This document shows, in pieces, positions 46,773 through 55,439 of a stretch of DNA of 64,000 bases; positions within the stretch are counted from its first letter, which is position 1; each line of letters starts with the position of its first letter. Position numbers and translations under genes: made by a program. The DNA is from Pseudomonas sp. JM0905a. GTDB lineage: Bacteria; Pseudomonadota; Gammaproteobacteria; Pseudomonadales; Pseudomonadaceae. Location: NCBI RefSeq assembly GCF_014700075.1, contig NZ_JACXBU010000006.1, positions 248,001-312,000 on the forward strand, written 5' to 3'. A model generated the notes under the pieces. That model searched no databases. It was not told where the DNA came from and was given only the letters and a program-made list of their open reading frames with translations.

Positions 46773-48230
46773 ATGAGCGCTCTGTCGGTGATCTGGGATA
46801 GGTACGCAATCGGCAAGACCGGCGATTCCCCGCCGCCGCAATTCAACCTGTTGCGCTGGTTCTCGCTGGTCAGTCTGGTGGTGATCGCCAGTGTGGCCAT
46901 CGGCCTTGGGATCATCTCGACGCGCTTCGTGGTGGCCGAGAGCATCGAACGCGACGCCATGCTCAGCTCGCAGTTCATCCAGTCCATCGCTTCGGCCGAA
47001 ATCCGCCACGTGGCGTTGCCGGTGAGCATGACCATGGGCGAGTTGCTGGACGCCCGCCAGGACGGCCTCCACCCGCAGCGCGTGCTGGAAGCGCGGCAGC
47101 GGGCGCGTAATGAATTCCTCGACCACATCGCGATGCTGCCCGATGCCCTGCTGGCCAATATCTACGGCGCCGACCGGGTGATCGTCTGGTCCACCAACCC
47201 GGCGCTGGTGGGGAGGGACATGAGCGGCAACGAGGACCTGGAGCAAGCTTTCTCCTCGCCGCAGCAGGTGGCCACCAGCTACGACGAGGTCACGAGCGGA
47301 CGCAGCGAGCAGAAATTCCTTCGCGCCCCGCGCACCCTGTTCATCGAAAACTACATTCCGCTGCTGGATGAGCAGGGCAATGTGGCGTCGGTGGTGGAGA
47401 TCTACAAAGAGCCCCGCGACCTCGTGCAGCGCATCCAGCGCGGCTTCGTGCTGATCTGGCTGGCCACTGCCATTGGCGGTGGACTGATCTACTTCGGCCT
47501 GTTCGGGACCATGCGCCGCGCCCAGGGACTGCTGGCCCGCCAGCAGAGCCAGTTGATCGCCAACGAGACCTTCGTTGCCCTCGGCGAGATGTCTTCCGCC
47601 GTGGCCCACAGTCTTCGCAATCCACTGGCGTCGATCCGCTCCAGCGCGGAGCTCGCCCAGGAACTGGTTGCCCCGTCGGTGCAGAAGAACATCGCCGACA
47701 TCATCAGCCAGGTGGACCGTATGTCGAAGTGGGTGCGCGAGCTGCTGATCTCGGCGCGGCCGCTGTATGGAGATATCGAGGTGGTGGAGCCGGTGGCGGT
47801 GATTAACGAGGCACTGCATGGTTTCGACCAGCAGATTCGTCACTCCGGCGTGCGGGTGGAGTTCCACGCCGAGTCGGCGCCGGCAGTGGTCAGCCACCGG
47901 GTACTGCTGGCGCAGGTGCTCAACAGCCTGTTCGCCAATGCCATCTTGGCCATGCCCAACGGCGGCCTGCTGCGCATCGAGGTCAAGCCCGACGGCTCCG
48001 GCAAGCGCCTGCTGCTGGCCATCACCGATACCGGCCAGGGCATGACCCGCAAGCAGGAAACCATGGCCTTCAAGCCCTACTACACCACCGGGCAGGGTGG
48101 CCTCGGCATCGGGCTGGTGATGGTCAAGCGCATCATGGAGCGCTTTGGTGGCAAGGTCAGTCTGACCAGCCGCGAGCGCGAAGGCACCCGCATCTGCCTG
48201 AACTTCAAGGTCGCTGGGGGGCGCAGGTAA
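46773..48230 (+). CDS. Membrane sensor histidine kinase (NtrB-like, copy 2)
   Basis: A 485-residue paralogue of the kinase at 41098 with the same layout: membrane helix (about 28-52), periplasmic sensor (about 55-225, with LPDALLANIYGADRVIVWST), second helix, HisKA with His279 in VAHSLRNPLASI, and a HATPase domain (DTGQGMT, GGLGIGL). The two kinases are nearly identical around the phospho-acceptor His, so cross-phosphorylation is plausible. The ATG at 46773 follows AGGAAGG. It overlaps the shrunken regulator remnant by a TAATG. Confidence 0.92.
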   Translation: MSALSVIWDRYAIGKTGDSPPPQFNLLRWFSLVSLVVIASVAIGLGIISTRFVVAESIERDAMLSSQFIQSIASAEIRHVALPVSMTMGELLDARQDGLHPQRVLEARQRARNEFLDHIAMLPDALLANIYGADRVIVWSTNPALVGRDMSGNEDLEQAFSSPQQVATSYDEVTSGRSEQKFLRAPRTLFIENYIPLLDEQGNVASVVEIYKEPRDLVQRIQRGFVLIWLATAIGGGLIYFGLFGTMRRAQGLLARQQSQLIANETFVALGEMSSAVAHSLRNPLASIRSSAELAQELVAPSVQKNIADIISQVDRMSKWVRELLISARPLYGDIEVVEPVAVINEALHGFDQQIRHSGVRVEFHAESAPAVVSHRVLLAQVLNSLFANAILAMPNGGLLRIEVKPDGSGKRLLLAITDTGQGMTRKQETMAFKPYYTTGQGGLGIGLVMVKRIMERFGGKVSLTSREREGTRICLNFKVAGGRR

Positions 48231-48394
48231 TGGAACACAGCGTATTGATTGTCGAAGACGACGAACTGCTGGAGCTGTTGCAGGACCAGGTGCCCGACCT
48301 GTTGTTCACCAACAACTCCCTGCCGGGCCTGACGCGGGACATGCTGCGCTGCCGAATCGAAAAACTACGCCTGGTGATGGATCGCCGACACTGA
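48230..48394 (+). pseudogene. Collapsed remnant of an NtrC-type response regulator
   Basis: A 54-codon frame made of three short pieces of a regulator like the one at 42514. These are the receiver start (SVLIVEDDELL), the region around the phospho-acceptor (VPDLLFTNNSLPGL, with Asp replaced by Asn) and the very end of the Fis domain (TRDMLRCRIEKLRL). The pieces keep one frame, which implies two large internal deletions. Its ATG overlaps the kinase 2 stop, as expected if it was once the partner gene. It cannot act as a sigma-54 activator. Confidence 0.85.
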
Positions 48395-48844
48395 TCCATC
48401 ACCAGGCAAGGCGCCCATGGGCGCCCGTGTTCCCTAGCACTCCCTCTCGCCAATACGGGAGGTGGAGATCCTTGTGGCCGGGCTGCGATCCTGCTCGCAT
48501 CGCTGCATCGTCCACCGGGGTTCGGTGCCCTCACACTGGCCCCGCTTTCTTATTCCAGGCGCCAGCCCCGCAACGGGCTGGCGTCTTTGCGTCTGGTGGC
48601 GTGCGACAGGACCGCGTCCTGCTTGGCGAATGAATTCGCCCCTACAGGGTCGTGGTTCCGTGCCGCACGGAATCAACCGGTGCGTCGGGTGGATGACGTT
48701 CTTTTCATCCACCCGCGAGATCCAGCCGGACTCCATCTGGTGTAAGAGAAAGGCGCCGTCCCCCTACAGGGATCAACGCCCCTGAACTTTGCCCGTTCCT
48801 GCGCTTCTACCGGGATATGCATCCGTCAATGCGAGGGAGCCGTC
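48395..48844. repeat. Gene-free region with terminator and dispersed repeats
   Basis: No gene is supported. It contains a terminator (48560-48588), a GCGAATGAATTCGC half-element (48625-48650) and a hairpin CGGGTGGATG / CATCCACCCG at 48686-48715. The reverse complement of that hairpin matches 49728-49757. Confidence 0.6.
48560..48588 (+). terminator. Probable terminator
   Basis: Perfect 9-bp stem CGCCAGCCC / GGGCTGGCG with a 6-base loop, followed by TCTTT. Confidence 0.65.
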
Positions 48845-49051
48845 ATGATCGTGAGCATCGACCTGGACCGTGGCCTGTGCAGTCTGCTGCTCAACAGCCA
48901 GTTGGTCGAACTGCCTATTCACCAGGTGGTCGTCGGCACCGACGAAACCCTCGACGCCCCGGTGATCCACTGCGTGGATGGCGACGCGGTGATCAGCGAG
49001 GTCCAGGCGCAGATGCTGATCGGCATCGGCGCCAGGGACGCGCGCAAATAG
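48845..49051 (+). CDS. Small hypothetical protein (possibly DUF3203-like)
   Basis: A 68-residue soluble protein (starts MIVSIDLDRGLCSLLL) with a beta-rich first half and an acidic C-terminal segment. The ATG follows GAGGGAG. It recalls the DUF3203 proteins of Pseudomonas, but this was not confirmed. Function unknown. Confidence 0.65.
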   Translation: MIVSIDLDRGLCSLLLNSQLVELPIHQVVVGTDETLDAPVIHCVDGDAVISEVQAQMLIGIGARDARK

Positions 49052-49142
49052 CCGTCCGGCAACTGCGGGAAGAAAGGCTGAACGAAGCGGTACCGCTGCG
49101 GCTCCAATACTCATGAGCCCTGACCTTTTCACGAGGTGCAGC

Positions 49143-49322
49143 ATGAGTAGCGAGCGAAGAAGCGGTGTGTCCGGTAACCAGAAGAAAGTCCAGGACGACT
49201 TCCCGCGCTGGCTGATCGACCCCGATTGCGTCGACCTGGAACTGGAGCGTGACCCTGACGATCCGCTGTTCGACACCACCCTGGATGACGCGGAAGCCTT
49301 CCGGCATTCCCATCGGGGGTGA
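49143..49322 (+). CDS. Small acidic hypothetical protein
   Basis: A 59-residue hydrophilic protein (starts MSSERRSGVSGNQ; Asp/Glu-rich from residue 15 on). The ATG at 49143 follows GAGG; an in-frame ATG at 49113 is possible. No family was recognised. Confidence 0.6.
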   Translation: MSSERRSGVSGNQKKVQDDFPRWLIDPDCVDLELERDPDDPLFDTTLDDAEAFRHSHRG

Positions 49323-49898
49323 ACGAGAACAGTTTTTAGATGTGGCGTTGTCGAAATATCTGATGGCAGAATGAAATCAAGCGACATGGACGTCACCCAT
49401 TTCTCCCGGCCAGGAGCAGGCCGCCCACGCTAAAGTTCTTTCCGGGAATCCCGGCACAAGGGGGAAGCCGCCGAGAATCACGGTTGTACCCATACCTCGA
49501 ACGAAATCCCCTTCATGCTGCCGCGCAGCGTTAGCGGCCAGCCCTTCGTGGGTCACCCTCGACAGCCTGAACCAGGCCATCACCGACAGTTTGACGAGCC
49601 TCTTGCTGATCGGTGCCGTGACCCTGGCCATCGGCCAGTTCTCCAGCCACTTCTTGTGCTGAACCGCTGACCCTGTAGGGTGGAAATCGCTCTTCATTTC
49701 CACCATTGGCGTCCAGCCCCGCACCGTGGTGGTGGATGAAAAGAGCGTCATCCACCCTACACATCGATCCACTTTGTGGGGCGAATTCTTTCGCCAAAGG
49801 CCGCGCAGCGGCCCCCTCCATCCCATGCACTCCCGGCATTGAAAATATACGAACAAGGCATTTGTCCCCGTCCGGGGGCTGGTTTTAAATGCAGGCTC
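49323..49898. repeat. Gene-free region with repeats and a possible gene remnant
   Basis: No intact gene is supported. A frame at about 49517-49662 encodes a protein-like stretch (SWVTLDSLNQAITDSLTSLL, then a hydrophobic end and TGA) without an acceptable start codon, so it may be a truncated gene. Repeats include GGGTGGAAAT...ATTTCCACC (49678-49705) and GTGGATGA...TCATCCAC (49731-49755). A variant GCGAATT palindrome half lies near 49782. Confidence 0.5.
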
Positions 49899-49948
49899 TT
49901 ATTCCGTAATTGACTTTTAAAAAATCAAATTAGATTTAAACGGAATAA
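49899..49948 (+). promoter_or_regulatory. AT-rich promoter region inside an inverted repeat
   Basis: TTATTCCGT (49899-49907) and ACGGAATAA (49940-49948) are exact 9-bp inverted arms around an AT-rich 32-bp core. The core includes TTGACT (49910-49915) and, 17 bp on, GATTTA (49933-49938), a plausible promoter for the receptor gene. The arms could bind a regulator. Confidence 0.55.
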
Positions 49949-49978
49949 TGATATGACCTTGCACCCAGGGGGGAGCCC

Positions 49979-50035
49979 ATGAGCAGAACCGCCGCTATGC
50001 CAGTCCTGCGCCATCCCGAGCGCCGCTGTCGCTGA
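49979..50035 (+). CDS. Upstream ORF / putative leader peptide
   Basis: An 18-residue peptide, MSRTAAMPVLRHPERRCR, is preceded by a very strong ribosome site (AGGGGGGAG). It ends with Cys-Arg just before TGA, 105 bp upstream of the TonB receptor start. A 6-bp hairpin (TCGCGC / GCGCGA, 50080-50096) lies between. The peptide layout suggests a cysteine-sensing attenuator for a sulfur operon, but this is inference. Confidence 0.5.
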   Translation: MSRTAAMPVLRHPERRCR

Positions 50036-50140
50036 CCGCGCGCCACGCCGGATTTCCGTAACCGCCAGCCCCATTCACCGTCGCGCCGAACGCGCGATGC
50101 GGCCCCCTTTTGCCCGGGCCTTTGCACAGGAACATCGTCC

Positions 50141-52495
50141 ATGCCGTACCGTCGTCTTGCCCGCGTCGCCAGGCCCCTGGCCCTGCAACGCCTGACCACC
50201 CCTGAATACGCCCTGACCCTGTTGCTCGCCCTCGGCGGCCTGGCCGCGCCAGCCCATGGCGAGGACGCTGCCTCCCAGCCCGCCGCCAAGGAAGACACTG
50301 CACTGGAGAAGGTCACCGTCACTGCTCGCCGCCGCGAGGAAGACGTGCAGGAAGTGCCGACGCCCATCACCACCCTGAGCGGCGACAACCTCGAGGCACA
50401 GAAGGTCTACAAGGTGCAGGACCTGCAGCAGGTGCTGCCCAGCGTCAACGTCGCCTACATCCATGCGCGCCAGTCCAGCGTCGCGGTGCGTGGCATCGGC
50501 AACAATCCGGCGAGCGATGGCCTGGAAGGCAGCGCCGGCATCTATCTGGACAACATCTACCTCGGCCGTCCGGGCATGGCGGTGTTCGACCTGCTCGACG
50601 TGGAGCAACTGGAACTGCTGCGCGGCCCCCAGGGCACGCTGTTCGGCAAGAACACCACGGCGGGCGTGATCAACATCAGCACCCGCAAGCCCACCTTCAC
50701 CCCGGAGCGAAACCTGCAACTGTCCGGTGGCGAGCGCGGCTACTTCCAGGGCAAGGGCACGGTGTCCGGGGCGTTGACCGAGTCCGTCGCCGGGCGCCTG
50801 TCGTTCTATCGCACCCGTGAGGATGGCTACATCGACAACCAGCACGACGGCCGCACCTTCGTGGGCGGTGAGCGCGAGGGTGCGCGCGGGCAATTGTTGT
50901 TCGAACCGAACGAAGACTTCAGCTTGCGCTGGATCACCGACTACAACCAAGAGGACTCCACCAACGGCGTGTGGGCGCTGTATGGCGTGTCGGACCGCTT
51001 CCGCCAGCGTGCCGCGCTGATCGGCGCCCACCCGCAGCTCGATGTGAAGAAGCGCGAGGTCAACATCGACTCCGTGCAGTCGGTGAATGTCTGGCAGGGC
51101 GGCTCGTCAATCGAGGCCAACTGGAACCTGGACAGCGGCTACACCTTCACCTCCATCAGCGGCTACCGCTACTGGCACTTCGTGCCGCACAACGATGCCG
51201 ACCTCACCGACGTCTCGGCGATCATCGACAGCGGGGTCGAAGTCCACGACCGGCAGTTCTCCCAGGAATTCCGCCTGGCCTCGCCCACCGGCGGCGCCTT
51301 CGACTATGTGGTGGGCGCCTACCTGTTCAACCAGAACCTGGGCAACAACACGCGCACCCAGTACGGCCCCTTCGCCGACCTGTACCTCACCGGGGTGAAC
51401 CGCAACCTCCTGAACAACGTCTCCACCCAGACCAACGGCAAGATCGAGACCGACAGCTTCGCCCTGTTCGGCCAGGGCAACTGGCACATCACCGACCGCC
51501 TGGACTTCACCTTCGGGCTGCGCGGTACCTACGAAGAGAAGCAGGCGCGCCTGCACCGCTTCGCTCCGGTGGGCGGCGCCCCCCTGACCGGGCCGCTGGC
51601 GGCTGTACGGCAGGCACAGCTGGGGGCGCTGGATACCGGCGACTTCGGCCTGCACAACGCCGCGCCGTCCGGGCTGCTGAGCCTCAGCTACAAGATCAGC
51701 GACGGCCTGCTCGGTTATGCCAGCCTGGCCCACGGCGAGAAGTCCGGCGGCGTGAACCTGGTGGCGCCGGTGGCGGGGTTGGGCAGTGATTCGCTGGTCG
51801 TCGGACCCGAGCGCGCCAACGACGCCGAGCTGGGCTTCAAGAGCACCCTCGACGATGGCCGACTGCTGCTCAACGCGAACATCTACTGGACCGGCATCCA
51901 CGGCTACCAGGCGACGACCCTGACCACCACCGCGGCATCGCTGACCCCCGTGTCGGTGCTGGCCAACGCCGGTAGCGTGCGTTCCCGTGGCGTGGAGTTC
52001 GAGTCCACCTGGCGACCGCTGCGTGGCCTGACCCTGAACTTCAACGGCTCGTTCAACGACGTCACCTACCTGAGCTTCAAGGACGCGCCGTGCCCCGGCG
52101 AGATCAACACCGTGACCCCCACCGCCAAGTGCGACCTGACCGGCGAACGGGTGGTGGGCGCCTCGCGCTGGATCGGCAACGTCAACGGTGAATACACCTG
52201 GCAGACCGGCAATGGCCTGCGCCCCTACGTCAACGCCAGCTACTCCTACCGCTCCGAGGCCGAAGGCACGCTGGACAACTCCGAGCTCTCGAAGATCGAC
52301 GGCTACGGCCTGGCCAACTTCGCCGCCGGCATCCGCGCCGACCTCGGCGACGGCCTGCTGGACACCTCGCTCTGGGTGCGCAACGCCTTCGACAAGGACT
52401 ACTACCTGACCGCCTTCGCCTTCAGCAACGGCGCCTACACCGCCTCCGTCGGCCAGCCGCGCACCGCCGGTCTGACCCTGCGCTACGACTTCTGA
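50141..52495 (+). CDS. TonB-dependent outer-membrane receptor
   Basis: A 784-residue receptor. A long N-terminal signal (about 1-40, APAHG), a plug domain (VTVTARRREEDVQEVPTPIT, RGIGNNPASDGLEG, LRGPQGTLFGKNTTAGVI), and a beta-barrel ending in LTLRYDF with the terminal Phe are all present. The ATG at 50141 is preceded by AGGA. It is followed by a TauD-type dioxygenase and a GST, a set often found in sulfonate/organosulfur uptake in pseudomonads, so the ligand is probably an organosulfur compound rather than a siderophore. Confidence 0.92.
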   Translation: MPYRRLARVARPLALQRLTTPEYALTLLLALGGLAAPAHGEDAASQPAAKEDTALEKVTVTARRREEDVQEVPTPITTLSGDNLEAQKVYKVQDLQQVLPSVNVAYIHARQSSVAVRGIGNNPASDGLEGSAGIYLDNIYLGRPGMAVFDLLDVEQLELLRGPQGTLFGKNTTAGVINISTRKPTFTPERNLQLSGGERGYFQGKGTVSGALTESVAGRLSFYRTREDGYIDNQHDGRTFVGGEREGARGQLLFEPNEDFSLRWITDYNQEDSTNGVWALYGVSDRFRQRAALIGAHPQLDVKKREVNIDSVQSVNVWQGGSSIEANWNLDSGYTFTSISGYRYWHFVPHNDADLTDVSAIIDSGVEVHDRQFSQEFRLASPTGGAFDYVVGAYLFNQNLGNNTRTQYGPFADLYLTGVNRNLLNNVSTQTNGKIETDSFALFGQGNWHITDRLDFTFGLRGTYEEKQARLHRFAPVGGAPLTGPLAAVRQAQLGALDTGDFGLHNAAPSGLLSLSYKISDGLLGYASLAHGEKSGGVNLVAPVAGLGSDSLVVGPERANDAELGFKSTLDDGRLLLNANIYWTGIHGYQATTLTTTAASLTPVSVLANAGSVRSRGVEFESTWRPLRGLTLNFNGSFNDVTYLSFKDAPCPGEINTVTPTAKCDLTGERVVGASRWIGNVNGEYTWQTGNGLRPYVNASYSYRSEAEGTLDNSELSKIDGYGLANFAAGIRADLGDGLLDTSLWVRNAFDKDYYLTAFAFSNGAYTASVGQPRTAGLTLRYDF

Positions 52496-52525
52496 TCCAC
52501 CAACGGATCGATACGGGAGAACCTC

Positions 52526-53410
52526 ATGAACAGCACAGTCTCCGCCCTGCGCCAGCCCCTCGACGGGTTGCGCATCGAACCCCTGGCCGCACCGCTGGGC
52601 GCCGAGATCCACGGCCTGGATGGCCGGCGCGACCCGACCCCGGCGCAGATCCTCGCCCTCAAGCAGGCCCTGCGTGACCACCACATCCTGATCTTCAAGA
52701 AGCAGACGCTGGATGACGCGCAGTACCTGCGATTCACCTCCTGGTTCGGCTCGGTGTTCCAGCCGCACCCGGACTTCCTGGTGCTGTCCTCGGGGGCCGA
52801 CGGCAAGGCGCCGGACATCGTCAAGGTGGCCAACACCGACGATGGCGAGCTGAGCAACATCGCCCTGCCGGCCCACAGCGACCATCACTGGACGCCGACG
52901 CCCTCGGCCGGCTCGCTGCTCTACGCCCTGGAAGTACCGGAGGAGGGTGGCGAAACCACCTGGACCAACCTGGTGCTGGCCTACCGCGCGCTGGATGAAG
53001 CGACCCGCCGCGAAATCGATGGCCTCAAGCTGATCAACTACAACCCCTTCGTGCGCCTGCGCGATGGCTACAACCTCGGCATCACCTACCGCACGCCGGA
53101 CATCGACCCCATCCAGGGAACCGAGCACCCGTTGGTACGCACCCATCCGGAAAGCGGCAAGCGCCTGCTGTACCTCGGTGTGCACACCGAAGTGGAAATC
53201 CCTGGCTACGCGCCGGACAAAGGCATCGAGTTGATCGGCCGCCTGCGCGAACACCTGAAAGACCCGCGCTTCGCCTACACCCATCGCTGGGAAGTGGGCG
53301 ATATCGTGTACTGGGACAACCAGGCTACCCTGCATGCCCGCAACGGCTTCCCGGCGACCCAGCGCCGCCGCCTGAAACGCATCAGCCTGGCCGGCAGCCG
53401 GCCCTTCTGA
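52526..53410 (+). CDS. TauD/TfdA-family 2-oxoglutarate dioxygenase
   Basis: A 294-residue Fe(II)/2-oxoglutarate dioxygenase. The metal triad is His117-x-Asp119 (HSDHHW) and distal His270 (ATLHARNGF), and the Arg that binds 2-oxoglutarate lies downstream (RRRLKRISL). Relatives release sulfite from taurine or alkyl-sulfates, or hydroxylate aryloxy acids. It is in an apparent operon (30-bp gap) with the TonB receptor. Confidence 0.9.
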   Translation: MNSTVSALRQPLDGLRIEPLAAPLGAEIHGLDGRRDPTPAQILALKQALRDHHILIFKKQTLDDAQYLRFTSWFGSVFQPHPDFLVLSSGADGKAPDIVKVANTDDGELSNIALPAHSDHHWTPTPSAGSLLYALEVPEEGGETTWTNLVLAYRALDEATRREIDGLKLINYNPFVRLRDGYNLGITYRTPDIDPIQGTEHPLVRTHPESGKRLLYLGVHTEVEIPGYAPDKGIELIGRLREHLKDPRFAYTHRWEVGDIVYWDNQATLHARNGFPATQRRRLKRISLAGSRPF

Positions 53411-53423
53411 GGAGAGATCGACC

Positions 53424-54050
53424 ATGACCACCTTGTTCATCGCCCCCGGCGCCTGTTCGCTGGCTTCCCATATCGCCGTGCGCGAACTGGGGCTGCCGGT
53501 CCAGATCGAGAAAGTCGCCCTGCGTACGCCCGACTCGCCCATCCATGCCATCAACCCCCTGGGCCGGGTGCCGGCGCTGCAACTGGATGACGGCACCGTG
53601 CTGACCGAGAACAGCGCCATCCTGCCGTTCCTCGCCGACCAGGCACCGGGCACCTCGCTGTTCGCCCCGGCCGGCAGTGCCGAACGCGCGCTGGTCCAGG
53701 GCTGGCTGGGCTACCTGTCGGCGGAGATTCATACCGCATCGTTCCGCCCACTGAACCGCCCGGAGCGTTACTCGGCCGATGAGGCGGCGCACGCCGGCAT
53801 CCGTGCCCAGGCGCGGGAACAACTGCTCAAGGCCTTCGAGCACATCGAGCGGCACCTCGAAGGTCGTCAGTGGCTGGTGGGTGAGCGCTTCACCCTGGCG
53901 GACATTTACCTCGGCGTCTTCGCCACCTGGCTGACCCGCCTGGGTGCTCCCTTCGACGGCCTGACCAATATCGCCCGCCTGCGGCAGCAGTGGCTGGAAC
54001 GGCCCGCTGTGCAGGAAGCCCTGAAGGCCGAGGGGCTGCTCCAGGGCTGA
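53424..54050 (+). CDS. Glutathione S-transferase
   Basis: A 208-residue GST: thioredoxin-like domain (TLFIAPGACSLASHIAVREL, NPLGRVPALQLDDG, TENSAILPFLAD) and a helical C-terminal domain. The N-terminal GACSLASHI, with Cys and Ser near the glutathione site, is of the beta/GstA type. It is 13 bp behind the dioxygenase in the same operon, so it probably serves the same catabolic route. Confidence 0.9.
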   Translation: MTTLFIAPGACSLASHIAVRELGLPVQIEKVALRTPDSPIHAINPLGRVPALQLDDGTVLTENSAILPFLADQAPGTSLFAPAGSAERALVQGWLGYLSAEIHTASFRPLNRPERYSADEAAHAGIRAQAREQLLKAFEHIERHLEGRQWLVGERFTLADIYLGVFATWLTRLGAPFDGLTNIARLRQQWLERPAVQEALKAEGLLQG

Positions 54051-54082
54051 GCACAAGGCCGGCCTCTTCAGTTCGGCCTGAA

Positions 54083-54140
54083 CCGTAGGGTGGCCATCGT
54101 TCATCTGACACCGAGCCGGTGCACATGGCGCACCCTACTT
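54083..54140. repeat. GTAGGGTG / GCGCACCCTAC-family repeat
   Basis: CGTAGGGTGGCC and GGCGCACCCTACT flank about 35 bp after the GST gene. A further half-copy lies at 55200-55217. Confidence 0.6.
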
Positions 54141-54273
54141 GGGGGATTGCTGAAATTAGGTCACAAGCTCATGCGATTTTCTTGGGATTATCACAGGAGT
54201 CCGCCCGCCATACAGTGAACGCAACTCGAACAGAAAGCCCGCGCGGTGCGGGCTCCCACACAGGAGAGTTGCT

Positions 54274-55104
54274 ATGCGTACCTGGTTCATTACTGGAGCT
54301 TCCCGTGGTTTCGGCGCCCTCATCGCAGCACAGGCTCTTGCGGCCGGTGATGCGGTCATCGCTACCGCCCGCAAGCCGGAAGACGTCGTTGCCCGCCTGG
54401 GCGACCATCCCAACCTGCTGGCCGTGCGCCTGGACGTGACTCGCGAAAGCGAGGCCCATGAGGCGGTGGCCGAGGGCATCAAGCGCTTCGGCCGCATCGA
54501 TGTGCTGCTCAACAACGCCGGCTACGGCATCCTCGGTGCGGTGGAGGAAACCAGCGCGCAGGAAGTGGAGCGCATCTACGCCACCAATGTCTTCGGCCTG
54601 CTCAACGTCACCCGCGCCGTGCTGCCGCATATGCGCCGCCAGCGTTCCGGCCACGTCATCAACATCTCCTCCCTGGGCGGCTACCAGTCCTACTACGGCT
54701 GGGGCGTGTACGGCTCCACCAAGTTCGCCGTGGAAGGCATCAGCGAAGCGATGCACCAGGAGCTGGCGCCGCTGGGCGTGAAAGTCACGGTGGTTGAGCC
54801 CGGCTTCTTCCGCACCGACTTCCTCGATGAGCAATCCCTGGTGAAGACCGCCCTGGAGCTGTCGGACTACGACGAAACCGTGGGCGCCATGCGCCGCTTC
54901 GCCGAAGGCGCCAACCATGCCCAGCCGGGTGACCCGAGCAAGTTCGCTGGCGCCATCCTGACCCTGGTGAACGCCGCCAACCCACCACAGCGCCTCGCCC
55001 TGGGCAGCGATGCGGTCCAGCGGATCGCCGACAAGCACAGCCTGGTGGAAGGTGAAGTGGCGGCCTGGAAGGATCTGTCGCTGTCCACTGACATCGAGGC
55101 CTGA
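54274..55104 (+). CDS. Short-chain dehydrogenase/reductase
   Basis: A 276-residue classical SDR. It has the NAD(P) motif TGASRGFG (about 7-14), NNAGYGILG, the catalytic Ser in INISSLGGYQ, and YGVYGSTKFAVEG with Tyr and Lys. The start follows AGGAGAG. The substrate is unknown. A terminator follows. Confidence 0.9.
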   Translation: MRTWFITGASRGFGALIAAQALAAGDAVIATARKPEDVVARLGDHPNLLAVRLDVTRESEAHEAVAEGIKRFGRIDVLLNNAGYGILGAVEETSAQEVERIYATNVFGLLNVTRAVLPHMRRQRSGHVINISSLGGYQSYYGWGVYGSTKFAVEGISEAMHQELAPLGVKVTVVEPGFFRTDFLDEQSLVKTALELSDYDETVGAMRRFAEGANHAQPGDPSKFAGAILTLVNAANPPQRLALGSDAVQRIADKHSLVEGEVAAWKDLSLSTDIEA

Positions 55105-55128
55105 TACCCGCCAAAACGCAAAAATGAA

Positions 55129-55164
55129 GAAGCCGCTGAAGATCGTTCGGTCTTCAGCGGCTTC
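55129..55164 (+). terminator. Terminator of the SDR gene
   Basis: Perfect 14-bp stem GAAGCCGCTGAAGA / TCTTCAGCGGCTTC with an 8-base loop; only a short T stretch follows. Confidence 0.8.
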
Positions 55165-55243
55165 GCTTATGTCGCCAGTGGGGCACCGGTAGCCGGCGCG
55201 CATGGCGCACCCTACGGATGAGTCAAGGCGCCATCTGGAAGCC

Positions 55244-55262
55244 ACAGTTGCGTGCCAACTGT
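55244..55262. promoter_or_regulatory. Palindrome upstream of the LuxR-type regulator
   Basis: ACAGTTGCGTGCCAACTGT has perfect 7-bp arms. It lies in the 335-bp gap between the SDR gene and the LuxR-type gene, which otherwise holds only the SDR terminator and a half repeat. It may be an operator. Confidence 0.4.
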
Positions 55263-55439
55263 CGGCGGAAAAACGCCCGTTCGTCGGGTTGGGAGATCCG
55301 ATGGCCGCTTATCCCGGCAACTCAACGTGACGTCCGAAGCTGCTGGCAAACCGCCCCGTCTCCCCCCTATACAACAAGGGCAATCCGTCCGCGCGACCCC
55401 GCACGACGAGTCAACCTGTCAGGGGGGCGAAAAATGTAA

